Origin: Miscanthus floridulus
Lineage: Eukaryota > Streptophyta > Magnoliopsida > Poales > Poaceae
Length of the DNA: 64,000 bases
Direction: 5' to 3'
Assembly: GCF_019320115.1 (NCBI RefSeq)
Contig: NC_089587.1
Span: 89,670,939-89,734,938 of the forward strand
Part shown: positions 10,250 to 22,943 of the stretch, one piece after another
How positions within the stretch are numbered: position 1 is the stretch's first letter
How the letters are laid out: every line of letters starts with the position of its first letter
Made by a program: the position numbers and the translations under genes
Notes under the pieces: model-generated
Seen by the model: the letters and a program-made list of their open reading frames with translations, nothing else
What the model was told of the DNA's origin: nothing
The model's database searches: none

Positions 10250-11490
10250 GAACCTCTGGTTGACTAGAGGGTACTCCACCTTGACTACCTCCTCCGTGAC
10301 ATGTAGCCAACGAACAAGATGGAAGCTCGATGGCTCGCATGTCGTGCCAAGTCCTTTGTTCTTGTGGAGGGCGAACTCTACAAGCAGAGCCACACTAGGA
10401 TCCTGCAGCGCTGCATCCCCATCGAACCGGGGAAGTGTTTGCTGAGCAATATCCATGGTGGGGTCTTCAGTCACCACTTCGTGCCTAGAACCTTGGTTGG
10501 AAACGCATTCTGATAGGGCTGCTACTGGCCCACTGAAGTTGCCGATGTCGAGCAGATCATGTGCACCTACAAAGGGTGTCAGTACTACACTTGGCAAACT
10601 CATGTCCTGACCCAGGCACTCCAGATGACCCCCATCACATGGCCCTTTGTGGTCTGGGGGCTTGATCTAGTTGGGCCTCTCAAGAAGGCACCTGGAGGAT
10701 ACACCCACTTGCTTGCCACCATAGATAAGTTCACAAAATAGATAGAAGCTTGGCCAACCTCCACAATCAAGTCCGAGCAAGCCGTACTATTCTTCCTCGA
10801 CATCATCCATCGCTTTGAAGTCCTAAACTCCATCATCACAGACAATGGTATGCAGTTCACCAGCAAGAAGTTGCTTCGATTCTACGATGAATACAACATC
10901 CAGGTCGAATGGGCCACCGTCGTGCACCTCCGAACAAACGGGCAGGTCGAGCGCACAAACGGCATGGTCCTATAGGGTCTCAAACCTAGGATCTTCAACC
11001 GATTGAATAAGTTCAGTGCATGGTGGGTCGACGAGCTCCCCATGGTACTTTGGATCCTAAGGACAACTCCTAGTCAAGCCACTGGCTACACGCCCTTCTT
11101 CATGGTCTGTGGTTCCAAGGCCATCCTCCCAACCGACCTCGACTATGGAGTGTCAAGAATCAAGGCATACAATGAACAGGGAGCCAAGGCATCCCACGAA
11201 GATGCCATGGACCAGTTGGACGAAGCTTGTGATGTTGTGCTCCTCCACTCAGCCAAGTACCAGTAGGCGTTGCGATGGTACCACAGCCGACGAGTGCGGA
11301 ACCAAGCCTTTAATGTCAGGGACCTAGTTCTCTGCCTCCTGTAGATCAACAAGGACTACCATAAGCTCTCCCTGCCCTGGGAGGGGCCGTATGTCATCAT
11401 GGAAGTACTCGAGCTAGGCGCCTAGAAGTTAAAAACCATCGACGGTGAGGTCTTCACCAATGCCTTTGAACATCGAGTAGCTATGACATT
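10250..11490 (+). pseudogene. Integrase region of element A
   Basis: Integrase inserts the element cDNA into the genome. The zinc-binding N-terminus is seen at about 10456-10600 (IHGGVFSHHFVPRTLVGNAF, then CTYKGCQYYTWQTHV). The catalytic core follows: WGLDLVGPLKKAPGGYTHLL (10657-10716, first Asp), SIITDNGMQFTSKK (10831-10872, second Asp), NGQVERTNGMVL (10936-10971, Glu), WWVDELPMVLWILRTTPSQA and TGYTPFFMVCGSKAILPTDL. All three acidic residues are kept, but TAG stops near 10738 and 10974 and others break the frame. The C-terminus ends near 11490 (WEGPYVIMEVLELGA and a tail). Confidence 0.8.
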
Positions 11491-11583
11491 TTTATCCCTA
11501 AATAAATGCAAACTTTCTCTTTTCAGTTTTGTCATTGCAATCCTTGATCTTTTGTGACATCCGACCCCTGCAAGTGCGAGGGG
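11491..11583. other. Spacer of element A before the solo LTR
   Basis: The end of the pol C-terminal tail and a short non-coding stretch. It closes with AGGGG (11579-11583), the left copy of the target duplication of the solo LTR. Confidence 0.6.
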
Positions 11584-14500
11584 TGTAACACCTCGGGTGT
11601 TTAAATACTAAAACCTGCCATGTTATCAAATGCATTGCAAAGCATTTGGCATTTAGTGAAAATTTTGATTTGCATACACTAAAACAAGTTTACCTTTATG
11701 TGGTATGTGTTGAATTGTATTGTTTGAATCAAGTTCAAAATTTGGTTTGGATTTGAATTTTCAAGAGAACCCTGATTTTCAGCATTTAAATCCTACCCTG
11801 AAAACTCATTTCAAAATCTAAGCATATTTTGGGGTTGAGCCTAAAAGCAAAAGTGTAGAGCTTGTCAAGTTATACAAAGTTTGTTTTTGGAGTTTTCAAA
11901 GTTGTTATGAAAAATTTGAAGTAATTTGAAAAGGCGTAATTCCTTAAATGTCCCCTATTTGAATTCAAAAATTCATTTCAAAATGTAGACTGAATTTGGG
12001 GGTGGTTATAAAAGAAAAGTTGTAGAACTTTGGATTTTGACCAACTTTTATTTTTGGAGATTTTTGAGTTGTTGTACAAATTTGGGAGTAATTTAGATTT
12101 TAAACCGAGTGGCAATTCTATAATTATGTTGAACAGTGCTCACCGCTCTTGCTACACCGCCAGCGACCTTCAGCTTGCTTCTAGGCACAGTCGTGGCTGT
12201 CTTTGGCATCACGCTAGCATGGAGGAGGCTCATGTGTGGCTTCCTTGTGCTTCTAAGCTGCGTTATAAAGACCGAGACGCCGTCGTCGTCGTTTTTCTTC
12301 CTCCTCTGTTTTCTCCCGCCGCCACCGCCATACTTCGTTGAGCTTTTGCCGCCGCCGTAGCATCTCCACCGTCTTGGCAAAATGCTACATAGTTTTGCCT
12401 ACTCCTTGTGCACCCAGCCAGCCAGCTCTGGTCACCTGATTCCGCCAGGAACCACCTCTAGCAACCTTTCTTCCTCACAGCCGGAAGCATCTCCGTCGAG
12501 CACGCGTCGCCATGGCCGGGGCTCTCTAGTGAGCCTTTGCTCTTGATCAGCATAACTCCAGCTTTGCCATGATGCCGTGGTGCTTACTACCTCATTGCTT
12601 AGTCATTTTGTCCATCACAGTCACCGGTTCACCGTCGTTACTGTTGCTCACGCCGCCGGGATCACTGTGAACGTCGATCAACGTCTCCGTTACTCCTCCG
12701 GTCTTGCTCTTTGCTCTGTCGTGATCGGGGTGAGCTGCTGAACCTTCCCATGCCTTTTGTTTAAGCTCTACCGGCCTTGTTTCGCCAGCATAGCACCGCC
12801 GTGCAGCCGTATCCGCCATGGCCGGTGTCATGCTCATTTTGTGCCACAATCGATGCAACTAAGGACGCCAGTAGGCGCGCATAGTCATGGAGAGCATGTT
12901 GGTGCTTTCGCCATCGCCGGTGACCTCATCGTTGTCGAGATTTCACCGATCAATGCATCGTTACCGTGGTCAGCGCCGAAGGTAGATGATGACAGGTGGG
13001 GTCGGGTTGTCAACGACTGTGTAGTTGAAAAATGAGTTTTCTCTTTTTCATAAATGAATAAATAGTGTCTATTTTTGTTATTTTTGTGTAGATTTATTTA
13101 GAGCTCCAAAAATTATGAAAAGTTTTGTGTGACTTCTATGTGATGTGTGTTATTTAGGAAAAATATGAAATGTTGTTTTTCAGTAATTTTTAAATGTGAT
13201 AAAAATTACTCAATTAATTAATAAATGAGTTTCCATGATTTTTCTAGGCTTATTTGTTTATCAAAAAATTATGAAAGTTGTTTTGCCACTTAGTTATTAT
13301 AAGATGAACATTTACAAAAATTTTGGGCTCAATTGGAACAAGTTGATTTATTTCATAATTCTTAATTAAATAATTAATTCATAAAAGCAAATAGTAACTT
13401 TTAATGATTTAGGTTTTGATTGAATTTTTGATTGAGTGATGTCTTTGGGTCATTAGTTGGTAATGATCTTTGGCAAGTGATGTTAGTATTATGGAAAGGT
13501 TTAGTTAGTTTGACTTGCAACTGTACCGTGAAGGAAAGTTGTATTCAAGTTGTTAATTTTGCATCCATCATCGAGCATCATATTTTGTATCTCGTATCAT
13601 GTTAAACATGGCATTATTACTATGTGGAGTGAATGAAGGTGAGCATGTGGTAGTTAATCAAGTGGTTGAGGAGGTTAATTTGTCTGTTGAGGTCAGGTTG
13701 GATAATTGTGTTGCGACTCCGAAACCAGACTTTTCCATCAATAAAGGCAAGCCCTGGATGCATTTAAACCTATCTTGTGTTTTACAAATTGATTTCACTT
13801 TTGCTTTTCTTTGCTGCATTAAGTGATTAGGAGTTAAGTGAGAACCTAATTGATGCATTACCAATCTTGTTTTCCATATCTACCTTGTTACCAGTTTTAA
13901 TTCGTATATGCCTAGTTTTGCTTAGCTATGCTTAGAACAATGAAAGTCAGGTGATTACCTATCATCTGCAAGTTTTAAATGGAACTTTGGTTACTTATGT
14001 TATCATGTGATATGAGCATGGGGAGTAATAAATTTAGACCGGGCGAACTCGGTGTGTGTGAGCCATAAGACATGGAAATCTTGTGAGCGAGTTCTCTCCG
14101 CCTGTGTCGATTAAGGCCCATACCGTTGTTGAACTGCATGAGGTGAGACTTTGTAGTACTAACCACATACTCCAGTAAACCTTAACTTGGCTATTCTATT
14201 ACGAGAATGGCTACTCACGCACTGGGAGTGGAGAGATGGGGAGAATAGCGTGTACCCACGTGGCAATGGGCTGGATTGGTGGAGTACTATATTCTCGGGT
14301 GGCGTGGACCTGTTCTTATTTTAGAATATCCGAGGGTAGGTTGATATATGTAAGTCGGGGACCTGCATATGTCGTGTGGTCTAGAATTCCTAGCTGGGTT
14401 TTAATCGGTTTGAATTGTCGTTGCTCCTCGGTTATGGAGACTCATTTCTCTGTTCATCATTGTAGATAATAACTAAAATTTGAGGCTGGTTTGAGAAAGT

Positions 14501-15170
14501 GTTGTGTACGAGGTTTAATGATCTCAATACGGATCGTGTCATCTTTGTATATGATTTTATGAAGTTTTACATGTCGAAATAAAGAATTTGGTTAAAGAGC
14601 TTTTACGCAAAAGAACTTTGGTTATTGTTAAAGCCATACATTGAATCCCTGAGCTTGCATTCCTGAGTTTATCTGTTCTTATTTCGGTTAAGTCTTGTTG
14701 AGTACTTTTGTACTCAGGGTTCATTGACCCTTGTTGCAGGTGAGCCTCATGAGCAAATCTGTTTTGGATCGTGCTGCATGACTATTGTTCGATCTGACGA
14801 TGAGAAGGAAATGTGTGGTCCTTGGGTAGGGCAGTTTTATTATGTGTTTTGTATTATATTATAATGCCACTCCACTATTTCATTTTGTAATAATCATCGA
14901 ACTTAGTTGTGAGGTTTGAAACTACTATTTTATAAACTAAGTTATTGTTAGACTTTCGTTGTTTTTACTCTGATGTATCTATTTGAATAAATATTGTAAT
15001 ACTGCAATGACTCTATAATGTGATCCTGCTCGGAAATCGTGGATGATTCGGGGTTTCCCGAGGACACCCGATAGACTTCTTAAGTTACCAAGAACATATG
15101 CATAGTCATCAAAGGTCGTTGGACACTGATAAGTGCATGTGGGTCCTATAATTTAGGAGGTTCTACCACA
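11584..15170 (+). mobile_element. Element F: Tekay-type solo LTR inside element A (TSD AGGGG)
   Basis: The 3587-base LTR starts TGTAACACC and ends TTCTACCACA, and is flanked by AGGGG on both sides (11579-11583, 15171-15175). Element A sequence reads through across the insertion. There is no internal region, so this is a solo LTR left by LTR-LTR recombination. It shares with the LTRs of B and C the palindrome at its 5' end, a GC-rich block (about 12130-13030), the motif AAGGCAAGCCCTGG near 13744, GTCGATTAAGG at 14105 and the hairpin GAGTAC-TTTT-GTACTC at 14700-14715. Short ORFs in the GC-rich block (12030-13035, both strands) match nothing I know. Confidence 0.88.
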
Positions 15171-15175
15171 AGGGG

Positions 15176-15274
15176 TCAGGCCTCACTCGGGAGCTGGTAT
15201 GAGTACACTTATCCTATGAACATTCTCTGTGCCGGCCCTCCTTTCTCACGGTAAATCCTAAGAGCTAGAAGTTT
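15176..15274. other. Element A spacer before the assembly gap
   Basis: Element A sequence resumes after the solo LTR with GGGTCAGGCCTCACTCGGGA and runs to the N gap. It resembles 16960-17030 (CATTCTCTGTGCCGGCCCTC against CATTCTCTTTGCCCGACCCT). Confidence 0.6.
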
Positions 15275-15374
15275 NNNNNNNNNNNNNNNNNNNNNNNNNN
15301 NNNNNNNNNNNNNNNNNNNNNNNNNNNNNNNNNNNNNNNNNNNNNNNNNNNNNNNNNNNNNNNNNNNNNNNNNN
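15275..15374. other. Assembly gap, 100 Ns
   Basis: Exactly 100 Ns, the usual placeholder for a gap of unknown size. Sequence on both sides matches the element A spacer, so the missing DNA is probably spacer plus any nested insertion. An 'ORF' read across it (15209-15415 minus) is not real. Confidence 0.98.
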
Positions 15375-15820
15375 TGGAACAAGCTCTGAGTAAAACTGGG
15401 CGGACTGCGAGGCACCTACGCTCCAGTGGCTACGGTCTCTTTTCTCTCCAGCGTGATCAAAATTGGATCATACGCACTCCGAGCTTTTGTGACCTTAACC
15501 ACAGAAAGGGTCAGGATATGCTAAACCTTTTTTACACAAAAAAGGGAGAAGAAATAAGAAATTGTTTCCTATAACAAAATTTGAAAGCTTGTCCCATTTG
15601 TTAGCAAGTTTTCATAGCCTAGCTTCCCTGCTTAACTAAGTTTCAGTAGGTAGCTCGAATCAACCAAAACAACATGACCATTGCTACGAAATGGATGGAT
15701 GAGCTTCCCCTTACAAAGTGATTTCATCATGAAAATGGGACTGATGTATTCATTAATACAAAAAACTATTCACACAGGGGCTCCCCCACAACTTAAATGG
15801 TTACATCTGCTGACCACTTC
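15375..15820. other. Element A spacer between gap and RPL8 fragment
   Basis: 15375-15520 resembles 17060-17170 (CTGAGTAAAACTGG, CCAGTGGCTA), a duplicated block within the element A spacer. 15520-15820 is AT-richer and of unknown origin; it may be part of the captured segment that brought the RPL8 fragment. No gene is supported. Confidence 0.45.
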
Positions 15821-16009
15821 TACTCTAAATACTACTATGGCTGCCGTACCACGCTCTCCATTGGTAATGTCCTAGCACTCTGTGGGATCCCTGAGGGTGC
15901 CATCATCTGCAACATCGAGCACCACGTCGGTAACCGTGGTTTCTTCGTCGGGGCATCCAGGGACTACGCCATCGTGATCAGCCACAACCCTGACAACAGC
16001 GCCTCAAGA
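15821..16009 (+). pseudogene. RPL8: Captured fragment of the ribosomal protein uL2 (RPL8) gene
   Basis: The plus-strand frame encodes a stretch that I recognise as cytosolic ribosomal protein L8 (uL2), the large-subunit protein at the peptidyl-transferase region. Readable parts are [43 protein letters not shown]. The fragment covers only about 55-60 residues from the middle of a protein of about 260. It has substitutions at strongly conserved positions (for example PLRG to ALCG, HVGDRG to HVGNRG, ASGDY to ASRDY). It has no stop inside, but neither the N- nor the C-terminus follows. It lies in the 3' spacer of element A, directly beside the antisense ORF relic, on the opposite strand. I infer capture of host mRNA or gene sequence by the retrotransposon; a small retropseudogene inserted into A is the alternative. 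Confidence 0.85.
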
Positions 16010-16362
16010 AGAGGCAGCTCCTGGACAGGGACGCTACCTACTAAAGTATAGCTACCATGGCTGGTGGATGTCTCTGACGTCTCATCAAACTTGATGAACT
16101 GGCCGACCTGGGCAACTGCAAGGGCAAAACCCCCCATCAGCATAGTCCTAGGCGGCTTCCCCACTGATAAGGCTCGCCTAGGGAAGATTCGCTGAAAGAA
16201 GCCTACACATGGCTCCATCCCGACAAAGGCCTCATAGACAGTGATAAAGCCAGCATCATGCAACACCCTCTAGCATGCCTCCTCCTTCGGCGAAAGCTGC
16301 CCCTTCTCGGCGAAGGTGGCTAGCACCATCTCATCTACATTGGATGACCTCTAGCTCAACAT
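16010..16362 (-). pseudogene. Antisense ORF of element A, N-terminal fragment
   Basis: On the minus strand, from ATG at 16362, the frame reads NVDEMVLATFAEKG and LSPKEEAC, then a TAG, then RVLHDAGFITVYEAFVGMEP and RALSVGKPPRTMLMGGFALA. This is the same 'putative gypsy type transposon' domain as at 1-710. Compared with that copy, about 70 codons between the first and second blocks are missing, including the HWFLRRLLNEWG segment. The frame then runs out into the antisense of the RPL8 fragment, so the real homology ends near 16010. It is a relic. Confidence 0.72.
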
Positions 16363-16529
16363 CGTGCTCCGAATTCACGAACGGATCTGTGAGTCCTCTC
16401 CCTCACATTACCCTCTCTCACTTAGGAACCACCGTGATGCATGAATGCACTCGGTGAGAAGGAAGAAGCAGGGGAGGCAGCAACTCAAGAATAGGCAGAG
16501 CAATGGGACAAGAATTGTCTCCCTTCCCC

Positions 16530-16536
16530 TATTTAA
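16530..16536 (-). promoter_or_regulatory. Possible minus-strand TATA box for the element A antisense ORF
   Basis: The minus strand reads TTAAATAGGGGAAGGGAG, the same as upstream of the element E copy (881-888), about 170 bases before the ATG at 16362. Confidence 0.35.
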
Positions 16537-18277
16537 GGAGGAGATGCAGCAGTTGGAAGAAGGCGAAGGATTGGGATGAAAAACCCTCTCCCATGCTCTA
16601 TTCAATGCAGATAGGAATTCGATGGGACACGCCTTGACCAACGGTACACGCCTTGGTCAATGAGATGGAGCCTAGTCAAACAGGACATGGCCTGGGCATG
16701 GCCCACCACTACCGCACACCAACACAAGAAACAAGGTGTAACCACATGTAGGCGGCTCTCCGCCTTCCTAGGCAGGACCTAGAAGGGCCCAACGACGGAG
16801 CCTCCATCAAGGAGAGACTAATGGGTCTCCTGAGTCGATCGAATGGCCCAGGCAAACGCTGAGTGATGGATGGTTGCTGAAAGATAAGCACCCTTATTTA
16901 CTTACTTTACTTACTAATTTCGCTATAGTGCCTCCAACCCCAGCAACGGTAGGGGCGCGGACATCGCTCGAGGGCTGCCGAGAGTGTTTACTCATTTAGA
17001 CATTCTCTTTGCCCGACCCTCCTTACGTTTAAAAATCAATGGTATAGTGTGCGGGTGTAAACTTTGAGTAAAACTGGCTGAACCGCTAGACCCTACGCCC
17101 CAGTGGCTATGGCATTTTTGTTCACCAGCAGGATCAAATTCTTTGTCCTCGCACCCCAAGCTTTAGCATCCACCTTCTCAAGAAGGGTTTGGAGGGGTCT
17201 ACCTATGGAATCCTCTCCAAGGAGAAGCTACCAGGTTGCCTAAGTCAATCGAACAGCTCGGATCGCTGCCAAGACACAGAAACAAAAAATTGCGATGCTC
17301 GTGCAGGTTACACCCGCCCCGTTGCAAACGTCGGACCTGAACCCCACATAGACATGTCCGGTAAGAGCTCCCCATCACTCATGCCACCAAGGTAACATCA
17401 CCAACCCCCACTTTCATTTCCATTATATCATACATTCATCCCATATATCCAAGCGTTGCATATGCAGTTGCTGCATCTCAACGCTTCGCGTCGCGTCATG
17501 AAGCGGTAGTCACCTCATTTTATATGAGCGGCAACTGACTGAGGTTCGAAGGCCGACCCATGAAGGGCTCGAGGCCACCTCATGTCAAATAGAGCTAGGG
17601 GAGAAAAACCGAGATGAGCCCCAGCGGCCTTGCCTGACCTCGCTTAGAAGCGGACAGGGATATTTCAACATTTCTCATTCGATTCTAACCTCGAGCCAAA
17701 CCCACAAAATTGCCATCGAGGAGAGGCCAATGGGCCACCCGAGCCTATCGAATGGCTCGGGCATCTGTTGGGAGGTGGGTTAAGAAGTAGTGGAATGCCA
17801 CATGAGGGCTCTACCGATTGCATCAGTGGATGACAGACCCAGATTCCACTCGAACGTGCCCGTTAGTGAGCTCATTGAGCGTAGCACTCAAGCCATCGAG
17901 GCAAGTGTTGTTAGCTTAGCCCCTTTGGTTGCAGAAACTGAGGATGGGGTGACACGTGAAACATGGCCAACCCCTATTAGACCCCAAGGGGCTTGGGGGC
18001 TTGAGCCGCCCGATCCTAGATCGAAAGACCAAGGTTCAAAGGCCGGCCCACAAAGGGCCTGAGGCCGCCTCACATCGATCAAGAGATAGGGGAGAAAATA
18101 CAAATGGGCCTTAGTGGCCTTTGCCCAACCCGCATAGAGGCGGATAGGATCATCTCAACCTTCTCGTTCGATTCAGCCTCTAGCCGAGCCCATATAATCC
18201 CCATTGAGGGGGAATTTGTTGGAAGACAGGTTAAGGAGCAATAGAATACCACCCGAGGGCTTTGCCAACCCTATCAT
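16537..18277. repeat. Element A 3' spacer with internal duplications
   Basis: No gene is supported. 16960-17170 repeats the material of 15205-15520. 17540-17810 and 18030-18277 are imperfect copies of each other, starting about 490 bases apart (GAGATAGGGGAGAAAA-type clause, GGTTAAGGAGCA, then TTTGCCAACC). The spacer was therefore enlarged by duplication before element B landed at 18278. Short ORFs such as 17790-18062 are incidental. Confidence 0.6.
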
Positions 18278-21252
18278 TGTAACACCCTAGGTGTTAGGCT
18301 TGCATAATTTGACATGCATTGCTTGAGCATGAGCATCAAGCATTCATATATAAGCTTCTACATATGAAACACAAGGTTGAAACATATGAATCAAGCTTGT
18401 TATTTTATGTTTACGTGTATGTATGGTTATGATCATGAGTGAATATATGTAAATGGTAGATGTTAGTCACTAAAACATCTTAGCTACACTTAGGATGACT
18501 AATGGAACAATGTTCATGTAGATCACTTTGTCTAATTAAGCTCCTAAGTGATGATATGCATGTTGACCTGTGAAGTAATTTATGCAACTAATGTATGAAA
18601 TGCTTGTGACCTTAGTAATACTCTAAACATGTTTAGAAGGTCATTAGGAACAACTTTGGTATTCATGACTAGGGCTAGTTTGGTCACTAAGTCATAGTTC
18701 AAGTATTAGTCATCATTTGAATGTAGTATGTTTGACATAGATTGAACTATATGATAGAGACTTTGCATGGATGTGTTCATTAAAGCAAAGTTGTAGTATT
18801 TGATGAGAGGAACAACTTTTATTTTTGGGTCATCTGCTAGTTTAGCTCCTAACAAGCTTGAAATTGGCTCACAAGAATCAAGATTTCACTGTTTTCAACA
18901 TGAAATTTTGCTAAGTCCTTTTCACGTTTACAATTTGACAGGCTCCACTTTGAGATGATTTTACTCACTAACCATTTATAATTAGACCTTGATCCTTAAA
19001 TACAAATTGTAGCTGGTATGTAGGTCTACCACTCTTGTTCAGATTGTTTGCTCTTAGGAGCTATAGATTAAGAGTTTGATCGCTAGCAAATCGTGTCATC
19101 AGGTCGGCCTGTCAAACACTGATGGCTTGATCGGCTTGGCTTCGGTGGCTGACCGACGCCCGCACTTGGTCGTCGCATGGAGGCGATGAGGCCGCGTGTC
19201 ACCGCTAGTCTAATCGGCCATGCCATGTCACGCCACAGCGCACTACATCGCACCCCGCACTCGCCTGCTCCCTCCCCATGCTCTCATTTCACTTTCTGCC
19301 TCCTTCGCCCACCCGCAGCAGCCGCAGCAACGGACAGCACTGTCGTCGCCATTGCCGGCCACCCCGCTCGCCTTGCACCGCATCTCATCGCTTCTCCGCC
19401 ATCGTAGCAACTTCTCCGTGATCCCAGCATCTCACCACGCTCACATTGCTCACTCTTCGCACATGGTAAGGCTTCCATGACGCATTCGGCCTCGCCGGTG
19501 CTCCGTCGCCGCACTCCCTCGTCGTGGCCGCACCGCCTCCGACTGCCATTTGTCGTAATAGTTGGTGAGCTAGCTTCGCAATAGCCTTTAGACGCTTGGC
19601 CGAACACTAGATCGAGCCTTCATGGCCAGCTCTAGCGTATCGCCATTGTCCCGCTCTGCCGCGCCGCCGTGGCCACCACCGTCGAGCTTAGCTTCGCTAA
19701 TCCATCCAAATAGCTAGCCTAGTGTGTGCGCCAGGTCTCAGAGGTCACTATGGTTCCAGTACCGTCGTCGGAGAAGCCACCGTTGGCGAACTCCGACCGT
19801 CCCGTGCGTTCCTCTGTTTTTGCCGTCGTTGAAGTGTGGGGTCAACTGACCTACGGGTCCCGGTTGTCAGTGACTCTGAGCTGAAGGATAGTTCATTTAT
19901 TTTTAGATTTCATGCAAACTTTGAAAAATGATAAGTTGAGTTCTAGATGTCCATTTTTCGTGAACCAAATTTTGTTGTGTTCCTTAGGAAGTGTAGTATT
20001 TTATAAAAATATGATATGTATAGTTTCTGATGTTTTTAGTGGGGATTTAAATGTGTTTAAATAAATGCTTTTTAAATGTTAGTAAACTTGTAAATTAGAT
20101 ATCTTGAGCTAGAAAGATGATAAAAATGTGATACCAATTTTTCTAGTCTTGTGCTGACATGCTCTAGCTACGAAGAATATTAAGATTGCAGTAAACTTGA
20201 TTGAAATATGATCTTTCTATTTATCTATTAATAAATGGCATTTTCTAAGGAAAATTGTAGGGACAAAATATGTAACATATTTTTGTACAGTAGTATGGCA
20301 CTAATATGAAGCTAGAAAAAAGATATAATATGTTGTTTGACACTTTTCTATCGGGTTTACTATTTTCACTAAAATAACCCTTGCTTGCTTGTCATTTTTA
20401 CATAGGAGGTTATACATGTTGAAATGGTATGAATTTTTCACAGTAGCCTATTGTGAGCACTAGGAAGCTACTGTAATTTTATTAGAAATTATTGCGCAAA
20501 TTTGGTGTATGTTTGTTATTTACCCTAATTATATAATTAAATTAATAAAGGCATTTAAATAAATTGATTGGGATTGACCATGATATTTTCTATGGTTCTT
20601 ATGATGCATAGTAACTGTTGATGTCAATAGTAAGACTTAGAAGCAATTGATTGTATGCAACTAACTAATTATCACTTTATAATTCAAATACAAGGTTGTA
20701 TGTATAGTTTTGATTGTGTGGATGATTTCAGGTGGATAATGGTCTTTGCTGTAAAACCTGTTAATAACAAAGTTGTAGATAACTTACTAATCTACCTTGT
20801 GTTAAATTTTCACAGTCATAGGACTTAGGGTTTTAGAGTTCTAGCTGTTACAAGTTTGTTGTTTGAAATGTTTACTTTCTGAACAGATTGGATTGACTAA
20901 TTTGTTTGACCTATATAACTATTGAATCACATCAAGAGTATTAAAAGAAAGTTGTAGACAATTTCATAAGCTTTCCAGAATGTCCATAACCAGATGATTT
21001 TGATATATATAACTCCATTTATGGTTAAAACAAGTAGCTGCTATTTTGTAGTTTGGTAAATGGGTCGCATGAGTGTTTGCTTAAGTAATAGAGAAGAGAT
21101 ATGCACCTACTCAGTACATTAGGATGCACTTGTTATTACATTAATACCATGCTGTTGAAAATGCTTACAAGGATGCATTCATCACTTCTTATCATATTAT
21201 ACTTGTCATCATACATGCATTCATGATATCTTATGCCATATTCATTCATATA

Positions 21253-21420
21253 GGATCGACCGAGGAGATAACGTTGCTGGAATTCAACGAAGAAGAGGAA
21301 GGGTACCAGCTGGAGATTCCTCATGCCGTAGCTCCTGAAGAAGAGGAGTAGACTCCAGAAGAGCTCCTAGAGTGCCATGATCACCGCCCTACTTCTTTTC
21401 TGAAAGACAAGCCCCGGAGC
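21253..21420 (+). other. Acidic reading frame inside the element B LTR
   Basis: After a splice-acceptor-like TTCATATAG, the frame reads EEITLLEFNEEEEG, then APEEEE, a TAG (CAG expected), TPEELLE and ends LKDKPRS before more AT-rich sequence. The 3' LTR copy (45186-45355) keeps the acidic composition and the same TAG. A comparable acidic frame sits at the matching place in the element C LTR. Whether it is translated is unknown. Confidence 0.4.
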
Positions 21421-22466
21421 ATTCTAAGTCTCCTAGTGTTTTACAAAATATTACTCGAGTCCTTTATGATTGATGCATTAGGTTATAAGAGTTGATTGGA
21501 ATGACTTGATGCATATAATTTCCTTGTCCAAAAATACACCTTTAACCCTATGTAGGTCCAGGATCGAATATATGCTTAGCCATGCTTAAAGCGGTAGAAG
21601 TCGGGTGATTTCCTGTCATCTGCGAGATATAGGTGGATACCGAAGCACGGTTGGCTATATTTGCTATCATGAAAAAGAACCATGGGATAATGTAAATGGA
21701 GACCAGGCAGAATGTCCATAGAGAAGCAACAAGACATGGAGGTCTTGGGTGTGGATCTATACACATCTATGTCGATTAAGGATTGTACCGTTCTTGGCGC
21801 TTCTGACAAGATTGAACGCATGCCTCTTACTTAGCTGGCTGGATAACTCGTTTCGACCACGGAGCTGAGTAGCTGAACTTAGGTAGGGCCTCATTCTATT
21901 GTGTGCCCTCTGTGGGGAGCAGATCAATAGACCATGGGCAAGCATGACCTGAGTGACCTAGTCTGGGACCGTGGGCAGGCATGGCTTGAGCAACCAGGCT
22001 ACCATCAGTCCCTGATTGCGCAGCGCTGTATGAACCCACGAAATGTGTACCTAAGTTGTACCAACCCGACACAACCCCAATAGGGGAAGTGTGGGTTTGT
22101 GTTAGGAAGAAATTACGAACTAGTTGAAATCGATTCGAATCGCCATCTCTCTCGGATAGTGAGAAACTTGGCTAGTCCCAACATCGTAGTAATGGTATTA
22201 TGGAAGTTGATGGTTCAGATAAATATGGAATTTTTATACTGGCTATGGTTACTATTGTATGCTCTAAAATGATGTACCACATGTTTGGCACTTGATAGAT
22301 GCTAATCTAGTGATGAATAGCTAAAATTAATTTGATGACCAAGTATAAATGTATAACTGAGATAATCGCTTTTTATGCAAAATGTTGTCATGCTACCTCC
22401 ACTTATACAGCCTTGCATACTCCTTGGAGTCAATTTATTTCTGGTTTATGATGGGTAAGTCTAGTT

Positions 22467-22484
22467 GAGTACCTTCTCGTACTT
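22467..22484 (+). other. Conserved LTR hairpin, element B 5' LTR
   Basis: GAGTAC-CTTCTC-GTACTT, a six-base stem (last pair changed) in front of AGGGTTT. It is present with different loops in every Tekay-type LTR of the window. The element B 3' copy is at 46397-46414. Confidence 0.5.
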
Positions 22485-22943
22485 AGGGTTTCATTCCCAT
22501 TATTGCAGATGGCATAGTATATCACAGATATTGCAAGTACTACTTCTATCCCGCCGTGGATGAGGAGTGAGCCTAGGGCTGGCATCTTTAATAATCCCTC
22601 TATTATGCTTTTGTGGATTGTGATTATGTGTTGGCACTGTATTTGAACTATGTTGTCAAATGCTACTTTCAAACTTTAATTTGCTTCTGCTACTATCTAT
22701 TAAACTTGGTTTGTAATAACTTTATTCATACTCTGATTATGGAAATGTATCTGTGAACTTTATGTAAAATGTGACATGTATGTTGAATCAAGTATAATCT
22801 TGGTTATATGTGGATTGTTTATCGAGACCCATCGTGGTACTCGATAGACTACCGGGTTTATATGGGCTCAAGTATGACAGTGCGACCGCTTGCGGGCCGC
22901 CATTGTGCTTGTGCCCTTATAAATTGGTCGGTTCTACGACAGC

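Larger units (their letters stand above)
18278..22941 (+). repeat. 5' LTR of element B
   Basis: 4664 bases, starting TGTAACACCCTAGGTGTTA and ending CTACGACA. It pairs with 42224-46871 along its whole length with a few percent difference by eye; a stretch of about 40 bases near 18440 is absent from the 3' copy (42380), with short TCA repeats at the ends of the deletion. It contains a GC-rich block (about 19100-19880), an acidic reading frame (21253-21420) and a hairpin at 22467-22484. Confidence 0.92.

Noticed and set aside
12030..13035. ORFs in the GC-rich block of solo LTR F
   Set aside because: No family signature; the block is the general GC-rich part of Tekay-type LTRs.
15209..15415. ORF spanning the gap
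   Set aside because: It reads through 100 Ns.
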